Of a stretch of 64,000 nt of DNA, positions 1-10,142 are shown piece by piece. The translations under genes were made by a program, and so were the position numbers. The DNA comes from Phymatolithon calcareum (taxonomy: Eukaryota; Rhodophyta; Florideophyceae; Hapalidiales). The notes under the pieces were generated by a model, which did no database searches, had not been told where the DNA came from, and was given only the letters and a program-made list of their open reading frames with translations. The stretch is taken from assembly GCA_977006965.1 (NCBI GenBank), contig OZ345363.1, positions 1,984,001-2,048,000 of the forward strand, read 5' to 3'. Positions within the stretch are counted from its first letter, which is position 1. Every line of letters begins with the position of its first letter.

Positions 1-1
1 C

Positions 2-631
2 ATCACAGGTCAGCTTGCCCGCCACATGCAAAACCCATCCATGAGGCACTGGCGCGCGCTCCAGCAAGTTGGACGCTACGTCCAGGGCACCCTGAACCAC
101 GGCATTCGATACGTAACTTCCTCACTTGTAATTCGTGCCAAAAGTGATTCAGACTTCGCCGGCTGCCATGACTCGCGCAAGTCGACTTACGGCAACATTC
201 TCTTTCTGGGCACTAATCCAATTTCTTGGTGCTCGCGACGGATCAAGACGACAGTGCTTAGCACATTTGAGGCTGAATATATTGCAGCGAGCAACACGGC
301 TAGGCACACCATTTGGCTCCGAAGCCTCACGCACGAAATTGGCATTCCTCAATCAATGCCTGCACCACTCGAAATGGACAACACTGCGGCTATCCAGTTA
401 GCAAAAAACTCCTCGCCAACCAAACGCAGCAAGTACATAGAGATTCGATACCATCACCTTCGGGACCAAGTCAAAATTGGCAACATATGCACGGTGTATA
501 CACCGGGCGAGATCCTCACAGCGGATATCATGACAAAACCGCTACCTGGACCGCGATTTAACATGCTGAAGGGTAGCATCCCAGTAATCTCCGCAGAGTC
601 ACCTGATGTGCCCGAGACTGTTGGCTCATAA
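2..631 (+). CDS. Ty1/copia polyprotein, C-terminal end (RNase H), partial
   Basis: The frame is open from the window edge, so this is the tail of a longer pol gene. It begins with the end of the reverse transcriptase (GQLARHM, then NPSMRHW..LQQVGRYVQGT) and runs into a copia-type RNase H: SDSDFAGC with the first catalytic Asp, STFEAEYIAAS with the Glu, DNTAAIQLAKN with the second Asp, then the HHLRDQV and ADIMTKPL motifs that close copia polyproteins. RNase H removes the RNA strand during cDNA synthesis. The stop (629-631) lies about 10 bases inside the predicted LTR, so the last codons overlap it. No stop or frameshift is visible in this part. The first in-window ATG at 26 is internal, not a start. 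Confidence 0.85.
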   Translation: MTGQLARHMQNPSMRHWRALQQVGRYVQGTLNHGIRYVTSSLVIRAKSDSDFAGCHDSRKSTYGNILFLGTNPISWCSRRIKTTVLSTFEAEYIAASNTARHTIWLRSLTHEIGIPQSMPAPLEMDNTAAIQLAKNSSPTKRSKYIEIRYHHLRDQVKIGNICTVYTPGEILTADIMTKPLPGPRFNMLKGSIPVISAESPDVPETVGS

Positions 632-793
632 TTCGCTCCTCCACATCAGCTGCTCTGCGCCTATTGGCTCATAGTGGGCTCATACATACAGATACATACA
701 CCCATACATACAGGCAAGTAGTATATATAGGGACACCCGGGAGGACATACATCGGGAGGGGGGCAGAGATCAGTAAACAACCTTGTCTCTACA
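619..793 (+). repeat. Probable 3' LTR of the copia element
   Basis: The segment starts TGTTGGCTC and ends TTGTCTCTACA, in keeping with the TG...CA ends of copia LTRs. It follows directly on the end of pol, holds a TATATATA box at 722-729, and stops exactly where similarity to the paralogous segment at 47562 begins. At 175 bp it is short. The purine-rich primer site expected just upstream is weak, and the 5' LTR lies outside the window, so the left border is uncertain. Confidence 0.5.
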
Positions 794-888
794 GGAAGCG
801 CAATATCGACGTTCACTGTATTCCCAAAGTGAAGATATTCTGATTTCGAATCTTTGCAGAGGTCTCGTAGAAAATGTCCAAAATCAAG

Positions 889-1050
889 TACTTAAATGAG
901 AATGAAAGCGAAGGATTGTAGCGCAACGAAAAGTCTCTCAGATGCAATGGATGGATGGAGTTCTGTTTTATTGAAGCTCCCTTAGTCAATTGTCATTGCA
1001 CCTGAGAGACTTTTCGTTGCGCTACAATCCTTCGCTTACGTTTTCATTGA
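889..1050. repeat. Head-to-head LINE2 tails (inverted pair)
   Basis: A sense LINE2 tail begins at about 893 (AAGCGAAGGATTGTAGCGC) and runs into an antisense one (GGATGGATGG at 945, ending CTACAATCCTTCGCTTACG near 1040). The pair could fold back. In segment B the same pair (47680-47925) is longer and keeps a spacer, so copy A has lost the centre. Confidence 0.7.
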
Positions 1051-1404
1051 AGAAGTACTGACGGACGGGCCATCTTGAGAATTTATCAAATTCGCGGCAT
1101 AGAGCCAGTCAAATACGTCCTCATGTTCAGTCATCATTTTATGGATTGGGCACGAGGACGCGGTATAGGTTGGTCTGGCTGATACCAGGCGCAGAGTGAT
1201 TTGAAAAGTTTGGCTACAATTGAACGCGAAGCCAGAGAGGGGAGCTAGTAATGGTCCTTGAGAACATGACGGACCACTGGCCACGCCCGCTCAGGTCGAG
1301 ACCAGCGGCACAGCACAGCGTCGCACCGAGGGTAATTCAGCCTGACAGTAATTTAGCCGAACAATTAGAGGTCGCCCTTACGAGGTATCCCAATAACAGG
1401 TATG

Positions 1405-1735
1405 ATACATGCAGCTAGAATCCCTCCAGTATGGTAGGTTGCGAATTGCTCCGTCCGCAAGATGGTTCGTTGGCCATTTTCCGAGAAACCCACCAAAGTT
1501 AACTGAAGAAATTGGCAGTCATGGAGCATGGGCAGTTGGAGCACTCAACAGAATCCTGAAGAAGCCTACATGGACCCCGGCAGAAGAGATTGACGTGGCT
1601 AGAGCCATCGACGTGATTCTATGTTATTCCGATTAAGGTAGCTGAAAATATTCAATGCTAGTAGAATATGCTTGGAAATGTGCCGGCTTTTCTCCAGTTG
1701 GAACACATGGTGCCTTCTCAATAAATCCGTTTAGT
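1405..1735 (+). mobile_element. LINE1 fragment, C-terminus and 3' end
   Basis: Codes for the end of the LINE1 polyprotein: ARWFVGHFPRNPPKLTEEIGS, then KKPTWTPAEEIDVARAIDVI, with the stop at 1634-1636. The 3' UTR follows and reaches CTCAATAAATCC at 1725. The rest of the element is missing, as expected of a 5'-truncated LINE copy. Segment B lacks this piece, and a related stretch at 23220-23640 also lacks it, so it inserted into an older repeat. Confidence 0.75.
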
Positions 1736-2228
1736 CGGTCAAGTGGGTTCCAGATGTTTTCAGATAGCAAAAACTCGAACTACGATTGCACAAGAGTTTT
1801 TAGCTAGTCCAAAGCGAAAAGTTTGCAAACTGGTTGAAAAGAAATTCCACTTTCGAAAACTAGAAATCGTTATGAGAAAAAATGTCCCATAGATGTACAC
1901 AGCAGCCACTATGACCTGTGAATATTTAGGACCTGAAACTAGGGACTATTCGAGACTGGTATGACGGACGCAAAGTCCTTATTCTTAAGAAGGTCCGTCC
2001 CTCTGACAATCAGCCATACCTGCAAGCTCGTTTTTGCGGAATTCCTGGGCACGAAAGTCCGGAAAAACAGAGTATTGCATTTTCCTTTTTTTGAATTTGG
2101 AATTTATTAATTGCCCTCAGTATCACTCATGAGACTACAACGGAGATGCGTAGATTATTGCATTGCTTCTTCAATTTGTGCTGATTGCCCACAAATACTG
2201 TACAGTAGAGATTCAAAATAGAAGAGAA

Positions 2229-2325
2229 CGTAAGTGAAGGATTGTAGCGCAACGAAAACTCTCCCAGGTGCAATGATAATTGACAAAGGGAGCTTCAATT
2301 AAACAGAAATCCAATGCAATCCCAC
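2229..2325 (+). repeat. LINE2 tail, 5'-truncated
   Basis: Sense LINE2 3' end: GTAAGTGAAGGATTGTAGCGC to AAACAGAAATCCAATGCAATCC. The same tail sits at 48239 in segment B, so it predates the duplication. Confidence 0.75.
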
Positions 2326-2329
2326 ATCT

Positions 2330-3343
2330 AGACTACGTATCATATCAATATGATACATTGATGTATAGCCAATGTCGTCTGTCTTTTCGCTTTCGCAGAC
2401 GGACAGTACAATACTGCACTCAATAAATTGTTTGTAAATGCAGTACTGTACAGTACTATCGAGAAGGGAAAAAGGAGGATCCTACAGCATTGTCGCAATT
2501 TGTGGACGAGCTAAAGAGGAGGATCCGAATGGCAACAGCACCATCTGCATATTACTGTCCAAGCAGGAACAATGCATGGCATCTTATTATCAACCAATCT
2601 TCGTAGCTGAATTGATATTTAGTTCAGCTTTCAAAAAAATAACCTTCCAAAAGCATTCGCGCACGCACTCCAAGCATTCTATACTAGCCGCGACTACCAA
2701 ACTGATCGACCTGCCGAACGCCGAGAACCTTCGCAATCTATTTGCCAAGTACGTCTTTCATCTCACGTGCTTCACCCGTTCAAATCGTTGGACTACGGTA
2801 GGCGGATATTCTCGCACGGCGATCGATATCAATGAGCAACAGCATTTGTCCGCCTACCCAGTTTACAGTGACGGCCAGTGCGGCGATTTCTGCCCTGAGT
2901 GAGGTCCTCGCGTCCACGTCTGCATTATGCGTGCTTCATATATGGCGGAATTGTATCTAATTCGTCATTGCTATGGCCATGTACAAGAGCACTTGTCAGA
3001 TGCGATTTGCTCGTCGCACTCGGGCAGTGCATCTGCATTCATTGGTGCACCTCCACTTTTATGAAGAGTTCAATCAAATCGAAGACCCGTCTCTCTTTTC
3101 GCGAGGTAAAGAACGTTCAGTGTGGAACAGTATGCGCGACTAGGTCCACGTGAAACAGAGAAACGACTTAGTCAAAAAAGCATGCATCTTCAACGGATTA
3201 GCCAATCTAGTCTCCTATGCTGTTATCGACCAGCTGGCCTGCGCTTCATTGGGGTCGGGTGCTATCATCGCGCCATGCCGCAATCCAAAACTGATTGATT
3301 CCTGTCCGGATAACTCCAACGGGGGACTCCAGGGGCATTTATA
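2330..3343. other. Unassigned unique sequence of segment A
   Basis: Shared with 48330-49433 in segment B. Several open stretches occur on the plus strand, but the two copies differ by frame-breaking indels and the encoded peptides are not conserved as a unit. I see no domain, promoter or RNA gene. Possibly an old decayed gene or element. Confidence 0.4.
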
Positions 3344-4652
3344 CAGTCAACCCTCGATAACTGGATCCTCTTTAAGCGTATAACCACGGTTTTTAGAATA
3401 TTGCGTGCGTCCACGAATACCGTTTAGCCCAAAATTTATCGAAATTTTAATATATTCCGAATACTCACTTAGTAGAATATCCTGACTGCCGATGCACGGA
3501 GCATACCATAAAAATGTATAAAATATTGAGTACATGCCACGGAGCATATTCTGCACGTTACCACTTGTCCACAGAATGTAGGAAGGCACAGCCCTCCATC
3601 TCCATGGCGGCCAGACCCTGGTAAGAGTGCTCGAATGTACGCGCATCTTATTACCGATCACGTCTACGATGACTGTTGACACTGCGCCAGCATTCAGCCC
3701 TCCATAGTGGTCGCAATCCCGATCCCGGCAATGCCGTCGAACACGATTTTAGCTACCACATAATCTTCGAATAGGGATTAAGTCATCAGCGACCCAGCTC
3801 TTTAAATCATCACTTGCGCTCCTGCAGCCCTCTGAAGTCATGGAAACCCCAATCTAGTTAGTGCCGCCCCATCCACAACTGCAAATGTGAAAATTTCTAC
3901 AATTGCATCACCAATCTCTTCCTTGTAATCCAGGTTTTCAGCGTAAGCAAGTATGTCGGCAATTAGCATGCGAATACTAGTTATCCCTGCTACATCGGGC
4001 CTGCGCAAGCCCCTCTGTATCTCTGTTATCCGCGGAGCCTCCATCTACTCTCGTGACTTTCCGGTCGGTCCGTCGCCATCTTCGAAAAGCGCTCCAGGCG
4101 TTTCTGGGCTTATTGTTGCATCATCCAGTGTGACTAGCTATTCTGCATCCTCTGCGTGAAATCTGTCGCTGCCAATGGCGTCCATATTCCTAGCTCTGAC
4201 CGTGGTTCCAAAAGCGTAATACCACCTGACTGCTCGTCAGATTCTCCAACCTTATACACGCTTCAAGCACTTTATCTGCCACGGTAGGTTCATACGTACG
4301 CATGTGGAACAGTTACGCAGATATACACTAATACATCGGTGTCACCATGATCCTCCAGTGATGTTGCAGTTTCGGGCCGGATAGTTCCCACGAGCCTAAT
4401 GCCGTCAACAATTGCAACTATTGAAATTTATACTATCGCATCACCATCCGCTTCTCTCCTCCCTGGATTCTCAGATTCGCGCAGTGTGTCGGCATCGATT
4501 GCAGAAACTACACGTCGGCTGCCTCTGCCACATGTGCTGCTGAGCCACACGTGTAGTCTTTGCGATATGATATGAATTCACTCCTGGAATATCCTCGATA
4601 TCTGGATTTCTGACTCCCCGACTGAAGCCATCCAGTTATCGAGGGTTGACTG
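3344..4652. mobile_element. pogo/Tigger-like DNA transposon, decayed
   Basis: Perfect 23-bp terminal inverted repeats: CAGTCAACCCTCGATAACTG plus GAT at 3344-3366, matched inverted at 4630-4652. The element is flanked by TA on both sides (3342-3343 and 4653-4654). Segment B has the uninterrupted site CATTTATAATATCATTG near 49424-49440. TA target and a CAGTC..CCTCGATAA terminus are typical of the pogo branch of Tc1/mariner. At 1309 bp it is shorter than an active element, and no intact transposase frame remains. On the minus strand, 3838-4044 is an open acidic, helix-prone piece (IADILAYAENLDYKEEIGDA) whose pattern recurs at about 4390-4500. This may be the acidic C-terminal tail of a Tigger transposase, present twice. 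Confidence 0.9.
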
Positions 4653-5448
4653 TAATATCATTGTTGGAGCAGCAAAGACTGCGCATATAAGAGGGTGAGG
4701 CAATATTTGAAGAGCAGCTTGTTTCATCCCCGCTCGCTATCTGGCGGATTACGGGCCACCCTGCACTCCAACGCGACAAGATTGACTAATGTGAATTGCA
4801 TCCTTCAAGATATTCAATTGTTTCGATACTTCCCCAGAAGCACCGTTTCATCTCCAGAACTACGGACTTCGCAACTCTTTGTAACAGCAAAGTCTGCAGT
4901 GCTGGAACATGTGTGACTTGACAAACTCATAATAGGCTGAAAGATTTTCAATTTTAATGGTACTCGACTAACCGCACTAACACATCTTGTTTCTCTGACT
5001 GCCAATATTGGACGAAAGTTGAGGATCCGAATTTCAGCTGCTTGACTGCACAGCACCTCCCGATCGGCAACGATAGCTTATAACGTTACGATACAAGCAA
5101 TCCCGGACATGCTGGATAGGAAATGTTTTATTTAAATGATACTTTATTGATGAAACCATGCATCCACATCCGGAGCATGATTTCGCTACGGCCAGCGTGG
5201 GCACCAAGCCCAAGCAGAGGCAAACCCGGCCTCTCTGCTTCCAGCATTCCTTTCTCAAGAATAGTGAGCTGCACGAATGAAATCATATGTGCGAAGTTGT
5301 TTAACCATGGGGAGGTGTTTTTCGCCTGATATGATATTGCCAAGAGCACTGTAATGCACGGAATATTTCCTTACTAAAGAGACTTTCTTCTCCACTTGGG
5401 GTGATAAGACGACCACCACCAGGGGACTGCCTTTCAGCAACCGTCACA
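4653..5448. other. Upstream region of the cysteine-rich gene (copy A)
   Basis: Collinear with 50619-51395. Short open frames exist on both strands but none is conserved between the copies. The last 300 bases before the gene are well conserved and include the TTTATTTAAATGATACTTTATTGATGA stretch (about 5126-5152), so promoter elements are plausible here. I cannot place a certain TATA box or start site. Confidence 0.35.
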
Positions 5449-6054
5449 ATGTATATTCGAACGGTCCCATTCCTTGCAATTTTTTTCATTCTGCAATCCG
5501 TTTTGGGAAGCTCAGTGCAAAAGGCGTCCATTCCACCGCTCTGTGCTCCCCGACGAACGATTCATCTCGGCGGCGAGAACGATTGCAGCAACAAAGAAAA
5601 AGACTTCTATGCCTGCTCCGTCTACAGTGGCGGGAAATGCAATGATTTCTGCTACGAGCTCGTCCTTTCCCGTGCTCTGGAGGCTCGAGCGTGCCGCAAC
5701 CGGCCTTCAAACTGGCGTCTCTACTTTTTGAACCGTCGCTGTTTGTTCCAATGCAGGAGGACACATCACCAGATCAGACGGGCACGTCGTAATCGGTTTG
5801 TGACCTTGAGTGCCCTCTTGTTTGTATCTATACGGAACAGGACAATCTCATCGAAGGGCATGCTCTTTCAACCTGAGATGAAGCTCAAACCCAAGGATTT
5901 AGCTGCTTGTCGTAGGAGTGGACATTGTGATCCGCTTGAAAAGCGTGTAGCAGCGCCAGAAAACTGCTGGTTTTGCCGCTGGCTACGAGTCAAGTGCCCT
6001 CCTAGCTGCAGCAAGAATGGACACTTCACTTGGACATTTCAGTGGAACTTCTAA
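5449..6054 (+). CDS. Secreted cysteine-rich protein, locus 1
   Basis: Predicted secreted protein of 201 residues, function unknown. The start at 5449 is chosen because the signal peptide begins there (MYIRTVPFLAIFFILQSVLG, probable cleavage just after) and the paralogues start at the same place; the frame is open further up to 5401. The mature part has two blocks. The N-terminal block has eight cysteines around a YSGGKCxDFCYELVLSRALEA core and ends RRCLFQC, followed by an Arg-rich helix (RRARRNR). A linker leads to a C-terminal block with six cysteines, NCWFCRW..VKCPPSC, and the aromatic end FQWNF. Fourteen cysteines allow seven disulfides. There is no intron. An AATAAA signal lies at 6143-6148. 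The near-identical partner at 51396 is also intact, which suggests selection. No family known to me matches. A loose likeness to Kunitz spacing is not convincing. Confidence 0.8.
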   Translation: MYIRTVPFLAIFFILQSVLGSSVQKASIPPLCAPRRTIHLGGENDCSNKEKDFYACSVYSGGKCNDFCYELVLSRALEARACRNRPSNWRLYFLNRRCLFQCRRTHHQIRRARRNRFVTLSALLFVSIRNRTISSKGMLFQPEMKLKPKDLAACRRSGHCDPLEKRVAAPENCWFCRWLRVKCPPSCSKNGHFTWTFQWNF

Positions 6055-6149
6055 TATCAACGAAATGCTGTCTTACTGCCGCACACAGATCAGTTTAATT
6101 TTCACTGCGGTACTAACGAGAATCTTTACAACACCAAAAGTAAAATAAA

Positions 6150-7304
6150 CCATTCTGAAACATGATACAGTACAGTTTCTATGCACACGCAAAAACGGTG
6201 TATTTAAGGTTTGTAGAAGACGAAGAAGAAGTGTAGATTTTTATTTAAAAGTTACCAACGCATCTGCAGACACTTGGGGCAACTTTGCGAGGATATTTGA
6301 TGATTTTATTTTGAGAGCTCCCAAAGACTCACCTTGGACAAACGGGGCAGCTCTTGCGATATTCTCTAAGCTAAAGTCCTCTGGCTACTCAAAACGTTCT
6401 TGATTCGTAATTCTCTCCCAATAAGAGCTCCTGTGAGTCTCTTGAACTCAAACTCAATTTCTGTACTCATCTTCGACGACGCTAGAGTACGATGTAAGGC
6501 GACTAGTTCGATCACTGCGGTAATCCCGCAGTAGCGTGAAGCACAACTTTACGAGTGCCATGCCAGCATAACAAGGGTATCTTTTGATTTTAGACTAGTG
6601 GGTGCGACAACATCTGGTAGGGTACCAAGACCTACATCTGGATCATTAAGGTTTGCAGAATAAGTGTACGTTCAGGCAAAGGTGATTCTGACCAGAGAGA
6701 GGGAAGAGGGAACCGGCGTAAGAGTATTTTTATCCTTTCGCTACAACGATTGCATACAGATGAGGCTATACACAATCGCAATACCCGCGAGGGCTTACGA
6801 CCCTGCACCAAGCTAAACCGTCCCTCGACGTGGAGTCCGCACCACCATCGTGGGATACTCTAGGTTGCTTTACTCATAAGCGCGAAAATGGGAGCGTACG
6901 CCCATTAAATTCAAAAATGAGCGTTCAGGAAGTCCATAGTCCTATTTAGGTGCTCTCACCGGGAGACAAGGTGTTGCTCAACTTGAGATTACACTTCTCA
7001 CGCCAGACAGGTCACCGCACTGACTGGCACAACCCAAATATTGCGAGACACGCACGCAAGGATACGTTACGCCAAGCAAAGAAGTAAGCAACGAGGTCGA
7101 CAGTAGAAAACAAAAAGACCGGAAACACGGCGCAAGCGCTTTTTGATGCGTCGATCCCCTTACGTTGTCGATAGTGGCGCTGTCAACGCCCTCACTTGTT
7201 TGGCTCCAAATATGTAATACGCCGGACGCAATGCACTGTTGAATGTCAAATGAGGCCACTGTGACTAAGAGATATCGAAGTGCTCGCCGATGTTCGCGTG
7301 ACGG
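6150..7304. other. Non-coding segment-A sequence with LINE debris
   Basis: Collinear with 52110-53115. It holds an old LINE3 tail stub (6225-6275, GTAGATTTTTATTTAAAAGTTACC) shared with copy B and the copy-A-specific LINE5 piece listed separately. The rest is unassigned and has no convincing frame. Confidence 0.5.
6292..6544 (-). mobile_element. LINE5 3' fragment with target duplication
   Basis: Flanked by AACTTTGCGAG (6281-6291) and AACTTTACGAG (6545-6555). Segment B has the single site CTTTGCGAGTGCC near 52234. On the minus strand it codes for the LINE5 end (ITAVIELVAL...EIEFEFKRLTGALIGRE) and then the LINE5 tail ending in TTTTATTTT-type sequence at the left border. The insertion is a 5'-truncated copy of about 253 bp. 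Confidence 0.8.
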
Positions 7305-7498
7305 CTGAAACTAGAACAGGGGATATATGTTGATTTATTTTAAAAGCACCCAAAATCTCATTGTGAGTAACGGGGCAGGTTCACCGCATTCTGTTTTCCT
7401 AACAATTCCTTGATTCGAGTTTCTCTCCATATGAGAGTTCGAGTTAGTCTTTTGCATTCATATTCAGTCTCTTTGTCCATCATATTAGACCCGAGTAC

Positions 7499-7750
7499 CT
7501 GTGGACAAGTAAGGACAGCCCACAACTTGAAATCACAGCGTGTCACAGCACAGGGGAGTAATTTTACCCCTCGAGGTCCCGAAGGAGACCAGAGGTGGGT
7601 TTTTGTAGTCCACTGAATCGTGTTACACCAACAAGAAAAGAAGTCTTCCATAGACAGAATCTAGCCAAAACCTCTTGGCACTAGGAAAGTTGCCCCAAGC
7701 GTCAGCAGATTCGTTGGTAACTTTTAAATAAAAATCTACCTTTCTTCTTC
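7499..7750 (+). mobile_element. LINE3 tail inserted in LINE5
   Basis: A 252-bp LINE3 3' end starting CTGTGGACAAGTAAGGAC and finishing AAATAAAAATCTACC(TTC)n. It is flanked by TTAGACCCGAGTAC at 7485-7498 and 7751-7764. It interrupts the extreme C-terminus of the LINE5 frame on the other strand. Confidence 0.85.
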
Positions 7751-7764
7751 TTAGACCCGAGTAC

Positions 7765-8520
7765 GCGTTGGAGAGCAATAAGCTCAATTTCAGCACCGGG
7801 TCCGAAATACTCACGGAGGATTGATTTCCTCCACAACGGAGCTATGCTAAATATCAGTCTTAGGCATCTTAGCCTTGTCGTCCTGTCCCTTATTTGTAGC
7901 ACTCCTGGCAACTTCTTATGCTTGCTTATCGGGATTTTCACTGAGCGATCTTCTTCGCTTTTTTGCCACACTTGGATTGCATCTTCTAATCGCCGCTTCT
8001 TTGACACTTTACCTTCTTCTGCTTGTTTCAATGCTTTTCTGAGTTTCTCCTCGTTTCTGAGATAGTTAATGTCCTTCGACATTTCTGCCATATCCTCCTG
8101 TCTTCCTCGGTATTCTTCTGCCTGTTCCAGGTACGTTTTCCGCTTTAACAGGCTTAAAGCAAACCTTTCCTCTTGGTGAGTCCTCCTCACATCCGGACTA
8201 TCTAGCCGACAGAGCTCTCTCATTCGATTTTTTCGATGCTCCGCATATTTCCCGAAGACATACTTGTAAAAAAGACCTTCTGCTGCCTCAGTTGCTGATA
8301 GCAACCGCTTCGTCATCGGAGTCAGATGACTTGCATACTCCCTCTTGGGGAAAATCAACGACTTGAAAATCCTGATGCATATTTCAAGGTGGAATCCACT
8401 GACATTAACGCCACTCTGCCTTAGCTTGTGGATGCATCCAACCGCATTCCGTACTCTGGACATTGCTGTATTATCTGTAACTCCAGTGCTGTTCATACTA
8501 ATGCCCAGATAGGAAAGTAT
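7765..8520 (-). pseudogene. LINE5 polyprotein, C-terminal part (body X)
   Basis: Open from about 8496 down to the LINE3 tail at 7750. It holds the region after the RT palm: a connection helix (RVRNAVGCIHKLRQSGV, FKSLIFPKREYASHLTPMT), a long charged coiled-coil-prone middle (RKALKQAEEGKVSKKRR) and the family end LQIRDRTTRLRCLRLIF...LWRKSILREYFGPGAEIELIALQR. The true stop lies beyond the inserted LINE3 tail. Upstream parts are in other frames (8532-9180). Confidence 0.75.
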
Positions 8521-9183
8521 CCACGCTTAGTTTAGCTCTTTTCTGGCAAGCATGAACTTTTTCTTAGGTAACCCCTTGTACTTAAGCACTTCGCTCTTTC
8601 TTGACTTTTGTGTTCCATGTCATAGAATTTTTGTCTGTCCACTCCGTGGCTATGTCCAGTAGCCTTCGAAACCCTTTCGCATTCTTGGCCTGTAGTGTCG
8701 AGACTCAGCATGGGGACTAGAGTGTGTTCATGGTATTCCACGTGGTCCAGCGAGAAGTAGAAGGCCTGGTCTTATACATTGCACACAACACTTATTGCGT
8801 GTATTACAGTAGCAATCATTCGACTGCTTTCGTGGATAGTTTACTTTCGTGTTCAATAGGAACGGAAGTGTTTACCCAAGTTGGGTGACGAAATTGGTGT
8901 AGCAGAACTGACATAAACGCTCGCTGGGAGTACCTCAATGCGAGGGAACCCAAGCATTAAAAGGAAAACCTAACCCTATCAAAATTTCTAGCACGAGCTA
9001 GTGCGGCTAATACCGAACGTCGGAGACGGTTTCTTCCACTCGTCGTGGACACAGATATCGATTCATAGACCCTTTGCGCACTGCAATCATAGAACCGATT
9101 ATCCTCCAAAGATCCTGCTTCTGGCTGTGAATCTAGGACGAAAGTCGCTGATATCATCCAAGTCATCTCGCCGTTCGGAAAGC

Positions 9184-10107
9184 TTAGCTTCGCTTGTCAT
9201 CAGGCTGATATTCGAGTACGTCATCTCGCTCACTGGAGAAAGTTTGGCAAAGTCGATATCGGGGAACTTCATTTACGAACAAGGCTGAATCTGTATACCT
9301 GCTGGTATATCCAACCCAGACGAGTTTGATCGCATCATGGGTAATACATGAGTTCAAAGTGACATGTAGAAGCACATCGTCCGAAAATAACTGAACTTGC
9401 TGCTCGGAGACAGTTCCTGTAGCTTTTTCAGCGGCTTCGGCAAACGTATGCATGAATATGTTATAAAGGCACGGGCTTAATGGGGACCCTTGTGGAACAC
9501 CTCTGTCGATAATGCGCCATGTTTTTGATTCGTCCCCTGTGGATGTGACCCACGACGGCTTCAGTAAGTAGGCTACCATCCGAGTAATTTGCATCGGCAG
9601 TTTGGTGGTCAGACGCTCCATGAGGATGTCCCTTGGGACACTATCATAGGCTTCAGATAGGTCGAGGACTGCAAAATAAGGATGCCCACTTCTCAGAGTA
9701 ATGTTTGCCCGGAGTATGGTCAGATGCGTGATCTTATCCCTCCGCAAACCAAGTTATGCCTTATTGAAGCGGTAGTGATCTCTAGTGTAAGAGTCGAGTG
9801 CTGACTCGACAATCTTCCTGGCTTGGCTTAGTAAGGAATTGGGTCGGTAGTTTGCCGCAATGTGCGCTGGTCCTTCCTTGTATAACGGAATAAGTGTTGC
9901 TTGTCTCCATTGGCGTGGGAGGCATTTCAGTCGGCCACATGTCTCCCATATAGCCAATATCAGGCCGAAGCATACTTCCTTGTTACCATGTAGCATCTCA
10001 ACCGCTACGCCGTCTGGACCAAACGCCTTCCCTTTTGGGGCCCTATTGAAAGCTCTTTGCAGATGCCTCCTCATTGCTCTGTTCACCGTAAATCCTTCTA
10101 GTTTCAC
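9184..10107 (-). pseudogene. LINE5 reverse transcriptase (body X)
   Basis: Two frames joined across a break near 9750. The upper one (10107-9754) carries the RT fingers: GPDGVAVEMLHG, TLIPLYKEG, ANYRPNSLLSQARKIVESALD. The lower one (9747-9184) carries FAVLDLSEAYDSVPRD, RGVPQGSPLSPCLYNIFM and the catalytic box as FSDDVLL instead of FADD. Ser for Ala in that box and the break argue for a dead copy. The endonuclease part is absent (5' truncation at about 10142). Confidence 0.8.
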
Positions 10108-10142
10108 ATTCCAGTCCTTTTCAGCTTTGCATACATTTGAAA

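Noticed and set aside
5449-6054. Kunitz-type inhibitor
   Set aside because: The GGKC..FCY stretch recalls Kunitz, but cysteine number, spacing and the C-terminal NCWFC block do not match.
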